A DNA stretch of 64,000 nucleotides from UBA8752 sp002172485 (GTDB taxonomy: Bacteria; Bacteroidota; Bacteroidia; Flavobacteriales_D; Sanyastnellaceae). Position numbers and translations under genes: made by a program. This document shows, piece after piece, positions 43,495 to 52,965 of the stretch (its first letter is position 1; each line of letters starts with the position of its first letter). Below the pieces are notes generated by a model. That model made no database searches and had not been told where the DNA came from. It saw nothing but the letters and a program-made list of their open reading frames with translations. The stretch is taken from contig JBELJZ010000001.1 in the NCBI GenBank assembly GCA_042089915.1, forward strand, positions 124,001 to 188,000, given 5' to 3'.

Positions 43495-43734
43495 TCACGT
43501 GGGTCGAATGACGACCGGGCGCTTGCGGCGGCGGTTCCAGACCAGTCCGCCCCATCTATAGTTGCTGGTCTTGTCCGCTGTCCGATCGGCGGCAGCATTA
43601 CCTGTGCGGTCGGCGCCTGCATCGGTGTTGGGGGTGGAATTGGTCCCTTCCATGCGGGAGGTGCAGGAGAGGGGATCGAAGGTGAGAAAGGCTCCGTGGA
43701 TGGACACGAAGAGCAGGTCATTGCGGCTGTTCAT
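43495..43734 (-). CDS. Possible small lipoprotein-like gene
   Basis: A 79-residue frame from the ATG at 43734. A hydrophobic N-terminus (LLFVSIHGAFLTFDPLSC) ends in a Cys that could be a weak lipobox. The rest is hydrophilic and ends in an Arg-rich tail (NRRRKRPVVIRPT). A terminator with a T run lies downstream on the same strand, which supports transcription. No family was recognised. Confidence 0.4.
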   Translation of the reverse strand: MNSRNDLLFVSIHGAFLTFDPLSCTSRMEGTNSTPNTDAGADRTGNAAADRTADKTSNYRWGGLVWNRRRKRPVVIRPT

Positions 43735-43858
43735 GGCGCGTGGGTTTTGCAGGTTCGACTGAGTTGAATTCCGGCGTTTTCGTTGAACGCTCGGTCCAAG
43801 TTTCCGCCCCGATTTTCCCAGCGAGACTGACATTCGTCACCCGTTTCGATGAGAACAA

Positions 43859-43884
43859 AAAAGGGGAGCCGAAGCTCCCCTTTT
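43859..43884 (-). terminator. Intrinsic terminator of the giant gene
   Basis: An 11-bp stem, AAAAGGGGAGC / GCTCCCCTTTT, with a CGAA loop; on the minus strand a T run follows. It lies 29 bases past the stop of the 2328-residue gene. Confidence 0.85.
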
Positions 43885-43913
43885 CGTGTCGGAATGTGTT
43901 GACAATGTTGACG

Positions 43914-46900
43914 TCACTCGTCGCAAACTTCGCTGAACTGGCCGAGCAATTCGAGAAGGTCGGGCACGGAGGTCACGCCATCGCCGTTGATGTCCGTTGG
44001 GCAGGAGTTCACCTCGGGCAGGATGCAGCTTCCGTCGTCGAGGTTGGCCTCGGCGTCGTAGTTGCCTGCGCCTTCGTACGTGCAGCCAGGAACGACCGGG
44101 GTGATCGCCGCACCTTCGCCGATGCAGAGGTTGTCGACCCAGAATTCCTGTCCACCGATCTCCAGCTTGTCCACGTTGCCGTGGAGCACCAGGCGGCCAT
44201 TGAAGCCGACCGTTTGCAAGCCACTGGAGGTCATCTGGATGATGGGGTTGCCGACGACTTGTACGAGGACACCGCCCATCATCATCGGGGCTGCGGCGAG
44301 TTCGCCGTATCCGTTGAAGGAGCTGTAGCTCACGCCATTGACCTCGAGAAATTCAAACCCGCCGAAGTCCAGGATGTCCAAGCACACGGAGTCCGTCGTG
44401 ACCGCTTCGAGGTCGAAAGTGACCGTGGCGTTGTTGGTGTGCAGCACCTGTCCGGCACCGAAGGCGGCCCACGGTGAGCCCGTCACCAGGTTGTGGACGT
44501 AGGTGACGCCGTACAAGGCGCTGTTCAGCTCGTCGACATAGAGGTCGATGCCGTTGTCGGTGTACATGTAGCTGCCTTGCGGGACGCCATTGGTTGCACC
44601 CCAGGTTGCGCCGAGCGGCTCGGACTCGAAGTCGACCAGCCAATCGCAGTTGACCGGGCAGACGATGCCGTTGGGCGTGATGATCTCCGTGGTGTCGTTG
44701 GCCGTGGTGCTGCCATCGTCACAGGAGCCGTCGTCGTCCGTGGCGTTCGGATCGTAGTTGATCGAACCGGCGTTGGTGCATCCGGCCACTTCGTCCTCGT
44801 CGCAGATGCCGTCGGCGTCAGTGTCGGCGCAGGCCGTCTCGTCTCCGGTGATGACACAGACATTGTCGATGTAGAACTCCTGTCCGGCCACCGCCAACTC
44901 CTGGACGTTGCCGGTGATGATCACCTCGCCGGCGATGAAGCCGATGTAGGTGTTGTAGGCCACGAACACATTGGCGCCACCGAGGGCAGCTCCACCCATG
45001 TTGTCAATGTCGTCCACGAGCGCCTGGCCGTTGATGCGCAGGTTCTCGAGGCCGCCATAGTCGATGAACTCGAACTTGACCTCCTCCACGGCACCGACAC
45101 CGGTCAGGTCGTAGACGGCGGAGATGTTGTTCAACCACAGCACCTGTCCGTCACCGGCTTCAGGTTGGGCATTCATGATGTCGGCGGTGCCGAAGTTGGT
45201 CGACCCATCGATGTACACGATGTCTTGGAAGGACAGGTCGATGCCGTCCTCTGTCTCCACGATCACTCCCGGACCCGGGATGGTGACGGGGCCGAAGGGC
45301 ATCAGCTCATGGGTGAACTCCACGTCGCAGCTGTCAATCTGGTCCGTTCCTCCACCACAGTCTGCGCTCACATACTGGCAGTAGGTGTCGGTGCAGTTCG
45401 GATCGTTGAAGTCTGTGACGGTCACGCAGACGAGTTGGCCCGGTTGCGCGATGGGGTGGGTAAAGACGTTTCCTGCCGGCACCGGAACGCCATCGAACGT
45501 CCAGTCGAGGTTGCCCGCCGTTCCGATGTAGTTGAATTCGGTCACGCAATTGCCGATGTCCATCGCAGCGAAGGCGGCGTGGGCGAAACAGGGAATGTCA
45601 ATCGGACAGTCAGGAATGTCGATGATTCCCGGGATTTCCATCACCAGCACAGGGATGGTCTGCAGGACGAAGACACTGAGGTTGATCGACAGCGGGGTCA
45701 GGCTGGACCCGGAGAGGAGGAATTGTCCTCCACCGAGATTCTGGACGCTGCCCGCGACGGTGCCATCCTCGTCGGTGAGGCTGATGCCGAGGGAGTCGAC
45801 CTGGTCTTCCCAGAGGCCGAGGTCGATGGACAGCAGGGACTGGCATCCGTCGGCGTCGAGACTGGTGAGCTGGATGTCGACCCCGTCGAGGAAGGTGGTG
45901 TCGTCCACGGTTGTGATGTCCGGGACCGCCGTTCCATCACCCTCGCTGATGCAGAGGTTGTCCAGCCAGAGTTCCTGGCCGCCAATGGAGAGCTTGTCCA
46001 CGTCGCCGATCAGGGTGAGGGTGCCCTCAAAGGCATACCCCACATTGGCTCCTGTGACCTGCACCTGCACGCCGCCGATGACGGCTCCATTGAAGACCAT
46101 CAGTCCGCCGTAGCCATTCGGGCCGGTAGCGGGTGCAGCCCCGTTGATCCACAGGTTCTCGAATCCGCCTTCATCGCGGAATTCGATGCAAACCGTGTCG
46201 GTCACATCCACGATGGATTGGATGTCGAACTGTGCAGTGATGTTGTTGGTCCACAGAGACATTCCGGTACCCCAGCCGCCGTAGTGGGCGTCGACCGCCA
46301 TGTAGTTGTAGTAAGTCAAAGCAAAGTCGTGGAGCGGTTCGAGGTAGATGGGCACGCCGTCGCTGGTGGTGGCTTGTGTCCCCGGCGCCACGCTGATGGT
46401 GGCTCCTTCTGCGAGGTCGCCATAGCGGTCTCCAGCCGTGAGCAGGTCAAACCCTGTAAACACGTCGCATGTGGCGGTGCATCCACCCGAATTGGGTGTT
46501 TGGATGACCGTGCCGTCGTGCTTCACACAGATGTGGTCCATGAAGAACTGCTGTCCGCCAACCTCGAGCTTCTGTACGTTTCCGGTCAGCACCACCGTAC
46601 CGGTCTGATAGCCGGGGTAAGCCGAGGTGGTGACCGACATGGTCACGCCCGGAGCCACGGCCGTCGGCATGGTCTCCAGCTCGCCGGTGAGCAGGGCGTG
46701 TCCATTGACCTGAAGGTTCTCGATTCCGGCTCCGTCAAAGAAGACAAAGCTGACCTCGTTGACATTCGGGAAGGCCGAAATGTCATACACGGCCAAGATG
46801 TTGCCGGTGGTCAACACCTGTCCGGACCCAACCGCGGGCAGAGCAGGTGTGACGGAAGCCGCACCATAGGTGGTGCCAAAACCGTCAAAGAACATCTCAA

Positions 46901-49900
46901 ACCCGAGTTGGATGTTGTCTTCTGTAGCGATGTAGGTACCCGGTGTGCTCGGGGGCAGCGGACCCGCCACCATGAAGTCATGGGTGAAGACGGCATCGCA
47001 CGTGGTGTCCACAGAGGCGGAAGGGGGCACGATCACAATGCCGGGAACGGTGAAGTCCACTGAGATGATGCCAGGCGTCACTGTTCCTGGGGTGAAGCTC
47101 AGCAGATTCAGGCCGTTCAAACTCAGCTGCAGTCCGGAATTGTCATACGCTCCGAAACAGTCCACATCCCAGTGGAACGTGTAGCTTCCAGGCGCCAACG
47201 ACACGATGCCACTGTTGGATGTGGGCGCTCCTCCATCCGTACCGCTTCCTTGCATGGCTCCACTGGCGACAACGGTGCCCTGCACATCCGTGATGGTCCA
47301 GGAGCCGGAGCCGTCTCCGTACCCATCGTAGTAGTCGATCACGAGGTCCTCCACCGTCGTGCCGGCGTCGAACGGCTGCAGCGTGGCGTCGGTCAGCAGG
47401 TTGGTGCCCTCAAAGGTGAACGGCGTCCACTCACTCATGGGGAATTCGTCCTCCCCGCCATCGTTCGGCGTCCATTCGCCCATGGGATACTCCTCCTCTT
47501 CCTGTGCAAAGAGCGCCGCGGTGTTGAAGACCTCAAGGGTGACCTCGGTCAGGTAGTTGTAGTGGTCTGGACAGACCTGACCCGTCTCCGTGATCGGAAT
47601 GGAGGTGTTGCCATTCAGGGCAAAGGCGGCGGCGCCGAGTACACCGTTGTCGTAGTGGTTGCCCGCGGGAATGTCCTGCAGGATGTCGCAGTCGTCCGCC
47701 GAGGTCGGCGTGGTCGTCAAAACGTCATCTCCCCCTAGATTGGCACTGCCCCCAAGGGAATTGGTGAAGTCCCAGGTGTTGTACCCGATGCCCGGAAGGG
47801 TCGGGTCGATGGGGATGAGGTCGTTGAAGTCGATGTCCAGTCCATCGGGGTCGATGGGCGAGCTCGGCGTGTACATGTCACCGGGGATGTACATATCACC
47901 GGGGATGTACATGTCACCCGGGATGAAGGCGGACACCAGTTGTACCTCGGGTTGGGCGCCGATCATGATGGCGTTGGGGCCTGCCGCAAGTGCGGCAGCT
48001 TGCCAGTACAAGGGGCCGCTGGTATCCGGCGGGCAAGCCACGACCGCATGGGTCAATTCAGCGTCCAGCACGTATTCACAATCGCTCGCCTGGTAGCTGC
48101 CCAGCGCATTGCCGAAGTTTTGATAGGCCGCTTGGTCCGCGAAGTCCTCTCCTTCCAGGAAGGCCGAAATGAAGGCCACGGCATCGTTGCCTCCAGGGAA
48201 GGGGGTGTCGAAGGCCATGATTTGCGTGCGCGATGTGACGGAACCGGGCAAAGCGCCGGCCTCGATGGAGCACGTGGACGCATTGAAGTGAAGGTCGGGA
48301 ATCAGCGCTGCTGCGAGGTCGAATGGAATGGGCTCAAGGGTGAGGCACGTCTCACTGTCGCAGACTTCATAGCAAGGATCGCCACCCGCCGCCAGCTCTC
48401 CCTCTTCATAGATCTTCAGGCAGGCTTTCTTGAAGAAGGTGAAGCCCGAGAAGCACTTGATGTAGGACCTGGGCATGTCGAGGTCAATCGGCAGGGTGGT
48501 CCCATCGCTGAAGCAGACTTCGGCATCGTAGTCCGCCTCGTCGAGGTCAAACAGGGCCATGTCGAAGGTGATGGCCGCCCGCGTGCCCGTCCAGCCGCCC
48601 CAGCATCCTTCGCCACAGTAGAGCCACATGTCGAGCCCGAAGTCGGGCGCCTCCACGGTCAAGGTGATGGTCAGGCACTGGGTGTTGGTCGTTCCATCCG
48701 GACAGATGACCGTGGCACACAGTTCGACGGTGTAGATCCCGTCCGCATAGGCGGCGGCGACATCCTCGACCGATCCAGTGAAGGAGGGGCTCCATTGGCC
48801 GTCTGCGGCGGGCACGGCCGTGCCACTCAGCGTCCACGTGATGTCGGCATCGGTCACAGGGGTCACATTGCCCAGCAGACCGTATTCGATGGAGCAGAGG
48901 TCGGTAGAGACGGAGGTGAGGGCTGCGGCGAGGTCATTGTTGGGGGTGCAGTCCCCTCCACAGTCGGGGTTGATCGCCACAATCTGGGTGTAGTCGAGGC
49001 CCTGGCAGTTCAGGGCGACTTCGACGAAGGTGAGGACGCCTTCGGGGTAGGCCCTGGTGAAGGACGGGTTGCCGGAGCCATCCGAGCCGTCTGCTACGCC
49101 GGTCTGCTCGATGACGCCATCGACGTCGACGTCAAACGTCAGGTCCAGGTCGGCCATGGGGGTAGAGCCGGCATTGCCCACCGTGATGGTGTAGGTCGAG
49201 CAATTGACCGCCACGAGGCTGTAAGTCAGGTTGACGTCGCAGGTGGAGTATTCATCGCACGGGGTGGGCGTGGTGCTCGGTGTGCTCGTGTCCATGGGGA
49301 TAGGGGCCCCGGTGAGGTTGATGTCCTCGATGAAGGGCGTGAAGGGCGCCACGACTGGAAACTCGATGGTCATCGGGTGGGTGAATTCAATGCAACCCGG
49401 GAGCCCGCCGAACACGTCCGTTCCGGCCGAGTTGACGTGGATCATCGACGGGTCGAACACGGTGGGGATATCGTGGGTCCTGCGGTGGCCAATCAGACCG
49501 TAGCCGAGGGCGGCCTCGCGCAGGTCCATCATTTCGGGGTGGAAGATGATGGGCTGCTGGCCTTGTTGGCTGTTGGCCGCATGGATTCCAAAGTCGTCGC
49601 CGTAGTTGGTGCTGGGGCTGCCCGCGTAGATGGTGTGGTCGATGAGGTAGTCCGAGGTCACCGTGCCGGTGAGCTCCACAGCCATCAGGAAGGGAACCCG
49701 GTCCTTCTCCTCAGTGTCCGGGTCACTGTCCAGGTATTCCGGGTCATTGACATAGCCGGCGATGATGACTTCGGTGTCGCTCGTGGCGTTGATTCTCCGG
49801 TACATCGAGTACCCCTTGAGGCTCGTTTCTGCGCCGGGGTTGGTGTAGGCGCCGTCCAGATGGAGTCCACGGGCCTCCACCGCTGAGCCATCGATGTGGT

Positions 49901-50900
49901 AATGCAGGGTAGTGAGGCCCCGGTTCCGGACCCAGTTGACCGTTTGGACAAGAGAGAGCTGGTTGGGGTTGTTGGGTCCTGCAGCGCTGAGGACCGCGGC
50001 ACAGGAGGCCACGGCGTGTCGCTGATTCTGGGCCACGATGGGCTCGTTGTCTCCTTCGCCGGGATACCAGTAGGGGGTCACTTTGGACCAGGCCTGGGTC
50101 CCATCGTATTCGACAAGGGCGGCCAGCGGGGCCTGGTGGTAGCCGCTCGTCACGGGGTTGTCGTAGAACGCATTGGCCGATCCGGAGATGAAGTAGCCGA
50201 TGCCCGGGACATCCAGCACATGCGCCCCCATGTCGTAGTCCGCTCCATCGGGGTTGTTGAACGAGTCGATGGCGTGCGTCCAGTTCGGGGTGATGGACGT
50301 TTGGCTCGCGTCGGGCACATCAATCTCCACCAGCACCGCCACACGCTGCTCGTTGAGCTGGAGCCCTGAAGTCCCACCGAGCCAGCCGGTCAGGGCCAAT
50401 TTGTCATTGCGGTAGACTCCGTGGATCAGGACGAGGCCCTTTTCGGACGCATTGGCCGCCACATTCTCTTTGATTTCCGCCGTGGCCAACACCGCACCGG
50501 TGTTGAGGTCAAAGGTCATCACGATGCTCCGTGCAGCGCCGGTATTCACCAGACTGGGATTGACGCCGATCAGGACGCCGGTTTCATCCCCGATGTCCAT
50601 CACGTGGGCGGCACGCCATCCGGTCTCCTGCGCGTAGTCCTTTTCCCAGCTGATGGTGCCATCGGTCTTGACGCGGGAGATCCGCACCTGGGGCAGGCTG
50701 TTGTCAGTGGCTTCGTTGGAGATGGTGGAGGCCACGAGCATGTGCTCTGTACCATCTTGAATCTCCGTGGTGGAGGAGTACACGACGTTGTTGGGCTCGA
50801 CCAGCACGTCATGCAATTGAGCTTGGGTCGGGCTGGCCATCAGCAGGGTCAGAGCGAAGGAAATGACCGCAGGAAGAGCATTCAAGTAGCGGGAAATCAT
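43914..50900 (-). CDS. Giant secreted protein with four repeated beta domains and a dockerin-like C-terminus
   Basis: 2328 residues from the ATG at 50900. A signal peptide ends near 28. The N-terminal 500 residues look like a beta-propeller-type region; CARDB-like beta sandwiches follow. Four copies of a roughly 160-residue domain lie at about 1300-1460, 1475-1650, 1855-2015 and 2083-2263, each starting with a Cys-containing strand and closing with a phrase like GNVDKLEIGGQEFWVDNLC. Near 1010 three PGDMYI units repeat. Calcium-type DTDADGICDEDE and GCTN/GCTY units occur late. The end, DINGDGVTSVPDLLELLGQF, resembles a dockerin/EF-hand loop, and no type IX sorting domain is present. Probably an extracellular adhesin or matrix protein; function unknown. 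Confidence 0.82.
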   Translation of the reverse strand: MISRYLNALPAVISFALTLLMASPTQAQLHDVLVEPNNVVYSSTTEIQDGTEHMLVASTISNEATDNSLPQVRISRVKTDGTISWEKDYAQETGWRAAHVMDIGDETGVLIGVNPSLVNTGAARSIVMTFDLNTGAVLATAEIKENVAANASEKGLVLIHGVYRNDKLALTGWLGGTSGLQLNEQRVAVLVEIDVPDASQTSITPNWTHAIDSFNNPDGADYDMGAHVLDVPGIGYFISGSANAFYDNPVTSGYHQAPLAALVEYDGTQAWSKVTPYWYPGEGDNEPIVAQNQRHAVASCAAVLSAAGPNNPNQLSLVQTVNWVRNRGLTTLHYHIDGSAVEARGLHLDGAYTNPGAETSLKGYSMYRRINATSDTEVIIAGYVNDPEYLDSDPDTEEKDRVPFLMAVELTGTVTSDYLIDHTIYAGSPSTNYGDDFGIHAANSQQGQQPIIFHPEMMDLREAALGYGLIGHRRTHDIPTVFDPSMIHVNSAGTDVFGGLPGCIEFTHPMTIEFPVVAPFTPFIEDINLTGAPIPMDTSTPSTTPTPCDEYSTCDVNLTYSLVAVNCSTYTITVGNAGSTPMADLDLTFDVDVDGVIEQTGVADGSDGSGNPSFTRAYPEGVLTFVEVALNCQGLDYTQIVAINPDCGGDCTPNNDLAAALTSVSTDLCSIEYGLLGNVTPVTDADITWTLSGTAVPAADGQWSPSFTGSVEDVAAAYADGIYTVELCATVICPDGTTNTQCLTITLTVEAPDFGLDMWLYCGEGCWGGWTGTRAAITFDMALFDLDEADYDAEVCFSDGTTLPIDLDMPRSYIKCFSGFTFFKKACLKIYEEGELAAGGDPCYEVCDSETCLTLEPIPFDLAAALIPDLHFNASTCSIEAGALPGSVTSRTQIMAFDTPFPGGNDAVAFISAFLEGEDFADQAAYQNFGNALGSYQASDCEYVLDAELTHAVVACPPDTSGPLYWQAAALAAGPNAIMIGAQPEVQLVSAFIPGDMYIPGDMYIPGDMYTPSSPIDPDGLDIDFNDLIPIDPTLPGIGYNTWDFTNSLGGSANLGGDDVLTTTPTSADDCDILQDIPAGNHYDNGVLGAAAFALNGNTSIPITETGQVCPDHYNYLTEVTLEVFNTAALFAQEEEEYPMGEWTPNDGGEDEFPMSEWTPFTFEGTNLLTDATLQPFDAGTTVEDLVIDYYDGYGDGSGSWTITDVQGTVVASGAMQGSGTDGGAPTSNSGIVSLAPGSYTFHWDVDCFGAYDNSGLQLSLNGLNLLSFTPGTVTPGIISVDFTVPGIVIVPPSASVDTTCDAVFTHDFMVAGPLPPSTPGTYIATEDNIQLGFEMFFDGFGTTYGAASVTPALPAVGSGQVLTTGNILAVYDISAFPNVNEVSFVFFDGAGIENLQVNGHALLTGELETMPTAVAPGVTMSVTTSAYPGYQTGTVVLTGNVQKLEVGGQQFFMDHICVKHDGTVIQTPNSGGCTATCDVFTGFDLLTAGDRYGDLAEGATISVAPGTQATTSDGVPIYLEPLHDFALTYYNYMAVDAHYGGWGTGMSLWTNNITAQFDIQSIVDVTDTVCIEFRDEGGFENLWINGAAPATGPNGYGGLMVFNGAVIGGVQVQVTGANVGYAFEGTLTLIGDVDKLSIGGQELWLDNLCISEGDGTAVPDITTVDDTTFLDGVDIQLTSLDADGCQSLLSIDLGLWEDQVDSLGISLTDEDGTVAGSVQNLGGGQFLLSGSSLTPLSINLSVFVLQTIPVLVMEIPGIIDIPDCPIDIPCFAHAAFAAMDIGNCVTEFNYIGTAGNLDWTFDGVPVPAGNVFTHPIAQPGQLVCVTVTDFNDPNCTDTYCQYVSADCGGGTDQIDSCDVEFTHELMPFGPVTIPGPGVIVETEDGIDLSFQDIVYIDGSTNFGTADIMNAQPEAGDGQVLWLNNISAVYDLTGVGAVEEVKFEFIDYGGLENLRINGQALVDDIDNMGGAALGGANVFVAYNTYIGFIAGEVIITGNVQELAVAGQEFYIDNVCVITGDETACADTDADGICDEDEVAGCTNAGSINYDPNATDDDGSCDDGSTTANDTTEIITPNGIVCPVNCDWLVDFESEPLGATWGATNGVPQGSYMYTDNGIDLYVDELNSALYGVTYVHNLVTGSPWAAFGAGQVLHTNNATVTFDLEAVTTDSVCLDILDFGGFEFLEVNGVSYSSFNGYGELAAAPMMMGGVLVQVVGNPIIQMTSSGLQTVGFNGRLVLHGNVDKLEIGGQEFWVDNLCIGEGAAITPVVPGCTYEGAGNYDAEANLDDGSCILPEVNSCPTDINGDGVTSVPDLLELLGQFSEVCDE
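47871..47924 (-). repeat. Three tandem 18-bp repeats in the giant gene
   Basis: Exact period of 18 bases, three units, differing at only two positions overall. They encode repeated PGDMYI. Confidence 0.85.
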
Positions 50901-51184
50901 GGTGTTAAGGATTTGGCTCTCCTTTAAGGTAGGCGCATCCCTACCGGACCGTGAATTTTTTCGTCGAGCGAGGATAATCGTGGAGCGCAGGTGGTTTAAC
51001 CCACTGATAATGAGGTTTTTTGGTGTCTTTTTGAGGCCGCATGGGGCGGGGCAGTGGAGGCAAGGAGTGTTCATGGCGATTCGGATGAGGAGGTGAAAGG
51101 CAAACACCACCAATGTGTAGGAATGGGCCGGCGAAGCCGCTGACAATCGTCAGGCTCCAGGATGTCATCCCTCAGTGAGCGGGA
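50901..51184. other. Intergenic region upstream of the giant gene
   Basis: 284 bases without a convincing gene. On the minus strand AAAGGAGAG lies some 20 bases before the giant-gene ATG and a TACCTTAA stretch just upstream may be its -7 box. Near 51140-51160 two short inverted repeats (CTGAC-AATC-GTCAG and CGGC-TTC-GCCG) lie past the transporter stop; they lack a T tract. Confidence 0.5.
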
Positions 51185-52543
51185 TCAGAAGAGAAGTGTC
51201 AGGATGACGCAGGTGGCCGCGCCGGCGGCCATGAACCGCAGGGTGTACGGCAGGATGTCCTTCGCGGCGAGGCCGGTGATGCCGAGGAGCGGCAGGGCCC
51301 AGAACGGCTGGAGCATGTTGGTCAGTTCGTCGCCATAGGCCATGGCGAGGACGGTGCGGTCGAGGGGGACGTCCAGGTCGAGCGCCGCGCGGAGCAGCAG
51401 CGGTCCCTGGACGGCCCATTGGCCGCCGCCAGAGGGCACGAAGACGTTGACGATGCCGGCTGAGAGCAGGGTCCACAGCTCGAACGTGGCAGGGGTCGAG
51501 AGGCGGACCATGGCCATGGAGAGGGCTTCGACCAGGCCGGTTCCGCTCATGATGCCCATGATGCCGAAGTAGAGCGGGAATTGGATGAGGATGCCTGAGG
51601 TGCCGCCGATGGCGGCGTCGATGGAGGCGAGGAACCGCTTCAGGCTGCCGTGGAGGAGGAAGGCGAGGCCGAGCAGGGTCTGGTTGGTCCAATCGGGGTC
51701 GATGAAACCGAGGCGGGCCGCATCGGGGTGGAGGGCGGCCGACCGCACGGCTAGGACCAGCAGGAGGGTGCCGAAGAGGGCGGGCAGGATGCGCATGAAG
51801 GGTGCAATGCGCTCTCGGGCGGCCGGTGCCACAGGCTCTGGCAGTGCCGGGCCAGTCGTGGTTTGCCGGTCCAAGCGGCGGCCGAGAAAGGCCGCCGTGC
51901 CGGCCACCGCGGCAACGAGGCAGGCGGTGGTCAGGAGGTTCTGGGCGGAGAAGACGGTGAGGCCGAGCGGCAGGGTGGCCGGAAAGAGGGCGGGGTCGAT
52001 GCCCGCGATGGCGGCCAGATCCGCGAGGTGGCCGGCTTCGGCGACCTTGATGGGGGCGGAGCCGCTCAGTCCACCGTGCCACACCATCAGCCCGCTGTAG
52101 CCGGCGGCGCCGATGAGGCCGTAGTGCAGGGGCAGGCCGCGCTTGGTGGCCCGTTCGCCGACCTTCCGGGCCAGCACGGCCCCGACGATGAGGCCGAGCC
52201 CCCAGTTGATCCAACCCGCCAGGCAGGCCACCACGGCCACCACGGCGGCGGCCCGGGCATTGGTGGTGCCGGCGAGGTTGACGGCCCGCTGCACGCCGCG
52301 GTCGACGGCCGGACTCAACGCGAGGGCATGGCCGAGCACGAGCATGAAGGCCGCCTGGAACGCGAAGACGAGCAGGGGGCGGTTCCACAACCCGTCCCGC
52401 CAGGACATGGCGACCGTCTCGACATCGGCCCCCACAAACAACGCCGCCACCGCCGTGACGGCCGTGAGGCCGAGGGCGATGGCGAGCGGAGAAGGGACCC
52501 AGCCGAACCGGTCCCGTTGTGAATCGTCTGTGGCCGCGTTCAT
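51185..52543 (-). CDS. atoE: Short-chain fatty acid transporter (AtoE family)
   Basis: 452 residues with about ten to twelve helices. Signatures: AGWINWGLGLIVGAVLARKVG near 110, GGTSGILIQFPLYFGIMGIM near 310, VNVFVPSGGGQWAVQGP near 360, and DELTNMLQPFWALPLLGI near 400. These match the TIGR00366/AtoE family. The start at 52543 was chosen as the first ATG that leaves no unconserved Pro/Arg-rich leader. DUF3127 ends 10 bases upstream, so it may be the last gene of that unit. Confidence 0.85.
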   Translation of the reverse strand: MNAATDDSQRDRFGWVPSPLAIALGLTAVTAVAALFVGADVETVAMSWRDGLWNRPLLVFAFQAAFMLVLGHALALSPAVDRGVQRAVNLAGTTNARAAAVVAVVACLAGWINWGLGLIVGAVLARKVGERATKRGLPLHYGLIGAAGYSGLMVWHGGLSGSAPIKVAEAGHLADLAAIAGIDPALFPATLPLGLTVFSAQNLLTTACLVAAVAGTAAFLGRRLDRQTTTGPALPEPVAPAARERIAPFMRILPALFGTLLLVLAVRSAALHPDAARLGFIDPDWTNQTLLGLAFLLHGSLKRFLASIDAAIGGTSGILIQFPLYFGIMGIMSGTGLVEALSMAMVRLSTPATFELWTLLSAGIVNVFVPSGGGQWAVQGPLLLRAALDLDVPLDRTVLAMAYGDELTNMLQPFWALPLLGITGLAAKDILPYTLRFMAAGAATCVILTLLF

Positions 52544-52553
52544 GCGGGCCGAA

Positions 52554-52940
52554 TCAGAACGGCAGGTCGTCGTCGGAAGCGGCGGGTGCGCTCGGGTTGA
52601 AAGAGGGCGCGGGCGGCACCTCGGCGGCGGCCGGTGCAGCAGGACCACCTTGGCCAGCAGGGGCACCTTCTGCTCCCATCTTTTCGATGCGCCAGGCGTT
52701 CAGATCGACGTAGTAGCGGTCGTTGTATTCACGGCCCTTGACGTCGAACTTGACATTGACCTGGTCACCTTCGGCAATGCCATTCAACTGGTCCGACTTC
52801 TCCTTCAGGGCGGCAAACTTGACATCGGAGGGATACTGCTCTGCAGTGGTGATCACGAATTCGCGCTTGTAGAATTCGCTCGTCTCGGACTTCCAAACGG
52901 GGAACAGGCGCTTGACCTTTCCCTTCATCTCATAACTCAT
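52554..52940 (-). CDS. DUF3127 OB-fold-like protein with SSB-type acidic tail
   Basis: 128 residues from the ATG at 52940. The core (MSYEMKGKVKRLFPVWKSE near the start, NVKFDVKGREYNDRYYVDLNAWRI near 65-95) is DUF3127. A Pro/Ala-rich linker leads to the last residues DDDLPF, nearly identical to the C-terminal tip of single-stranded DNA-binding proteins, which recruits repair and replication partners. A role with DNA or with SSB partners is inferred. Confidence 0.85.
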   Translation of the reverse strand: MSYEMKGKVKRLFPVWKSETSEFYKREFVITTAEQYPSDVKFAALKEKSDQLNGIAEGDQVNVKFDVKGREYNDRYYVDLNAWRIEKMGAEGAPAGQGGPAAPAAAEVPPAPSFNPSAPAASDDDLPF

Positions 52941-52965
52941 ACAGCGAATATCGCCCGTCCGGCCG

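Noticed and set aside
44493..47063. 856-codon plus-strand frame opposite the giant gene
   Set aside because: Val/Asp/Gly/His-rich composition without any domain; the minus-strand protein has repeats and a signal peptide.
51165..52388. 407-codon frame overlapping the fatty acid transporter
   Set aside because: Pro/Arg-rich out-of-frame product; the other frame has a full set of AtoE motifs.
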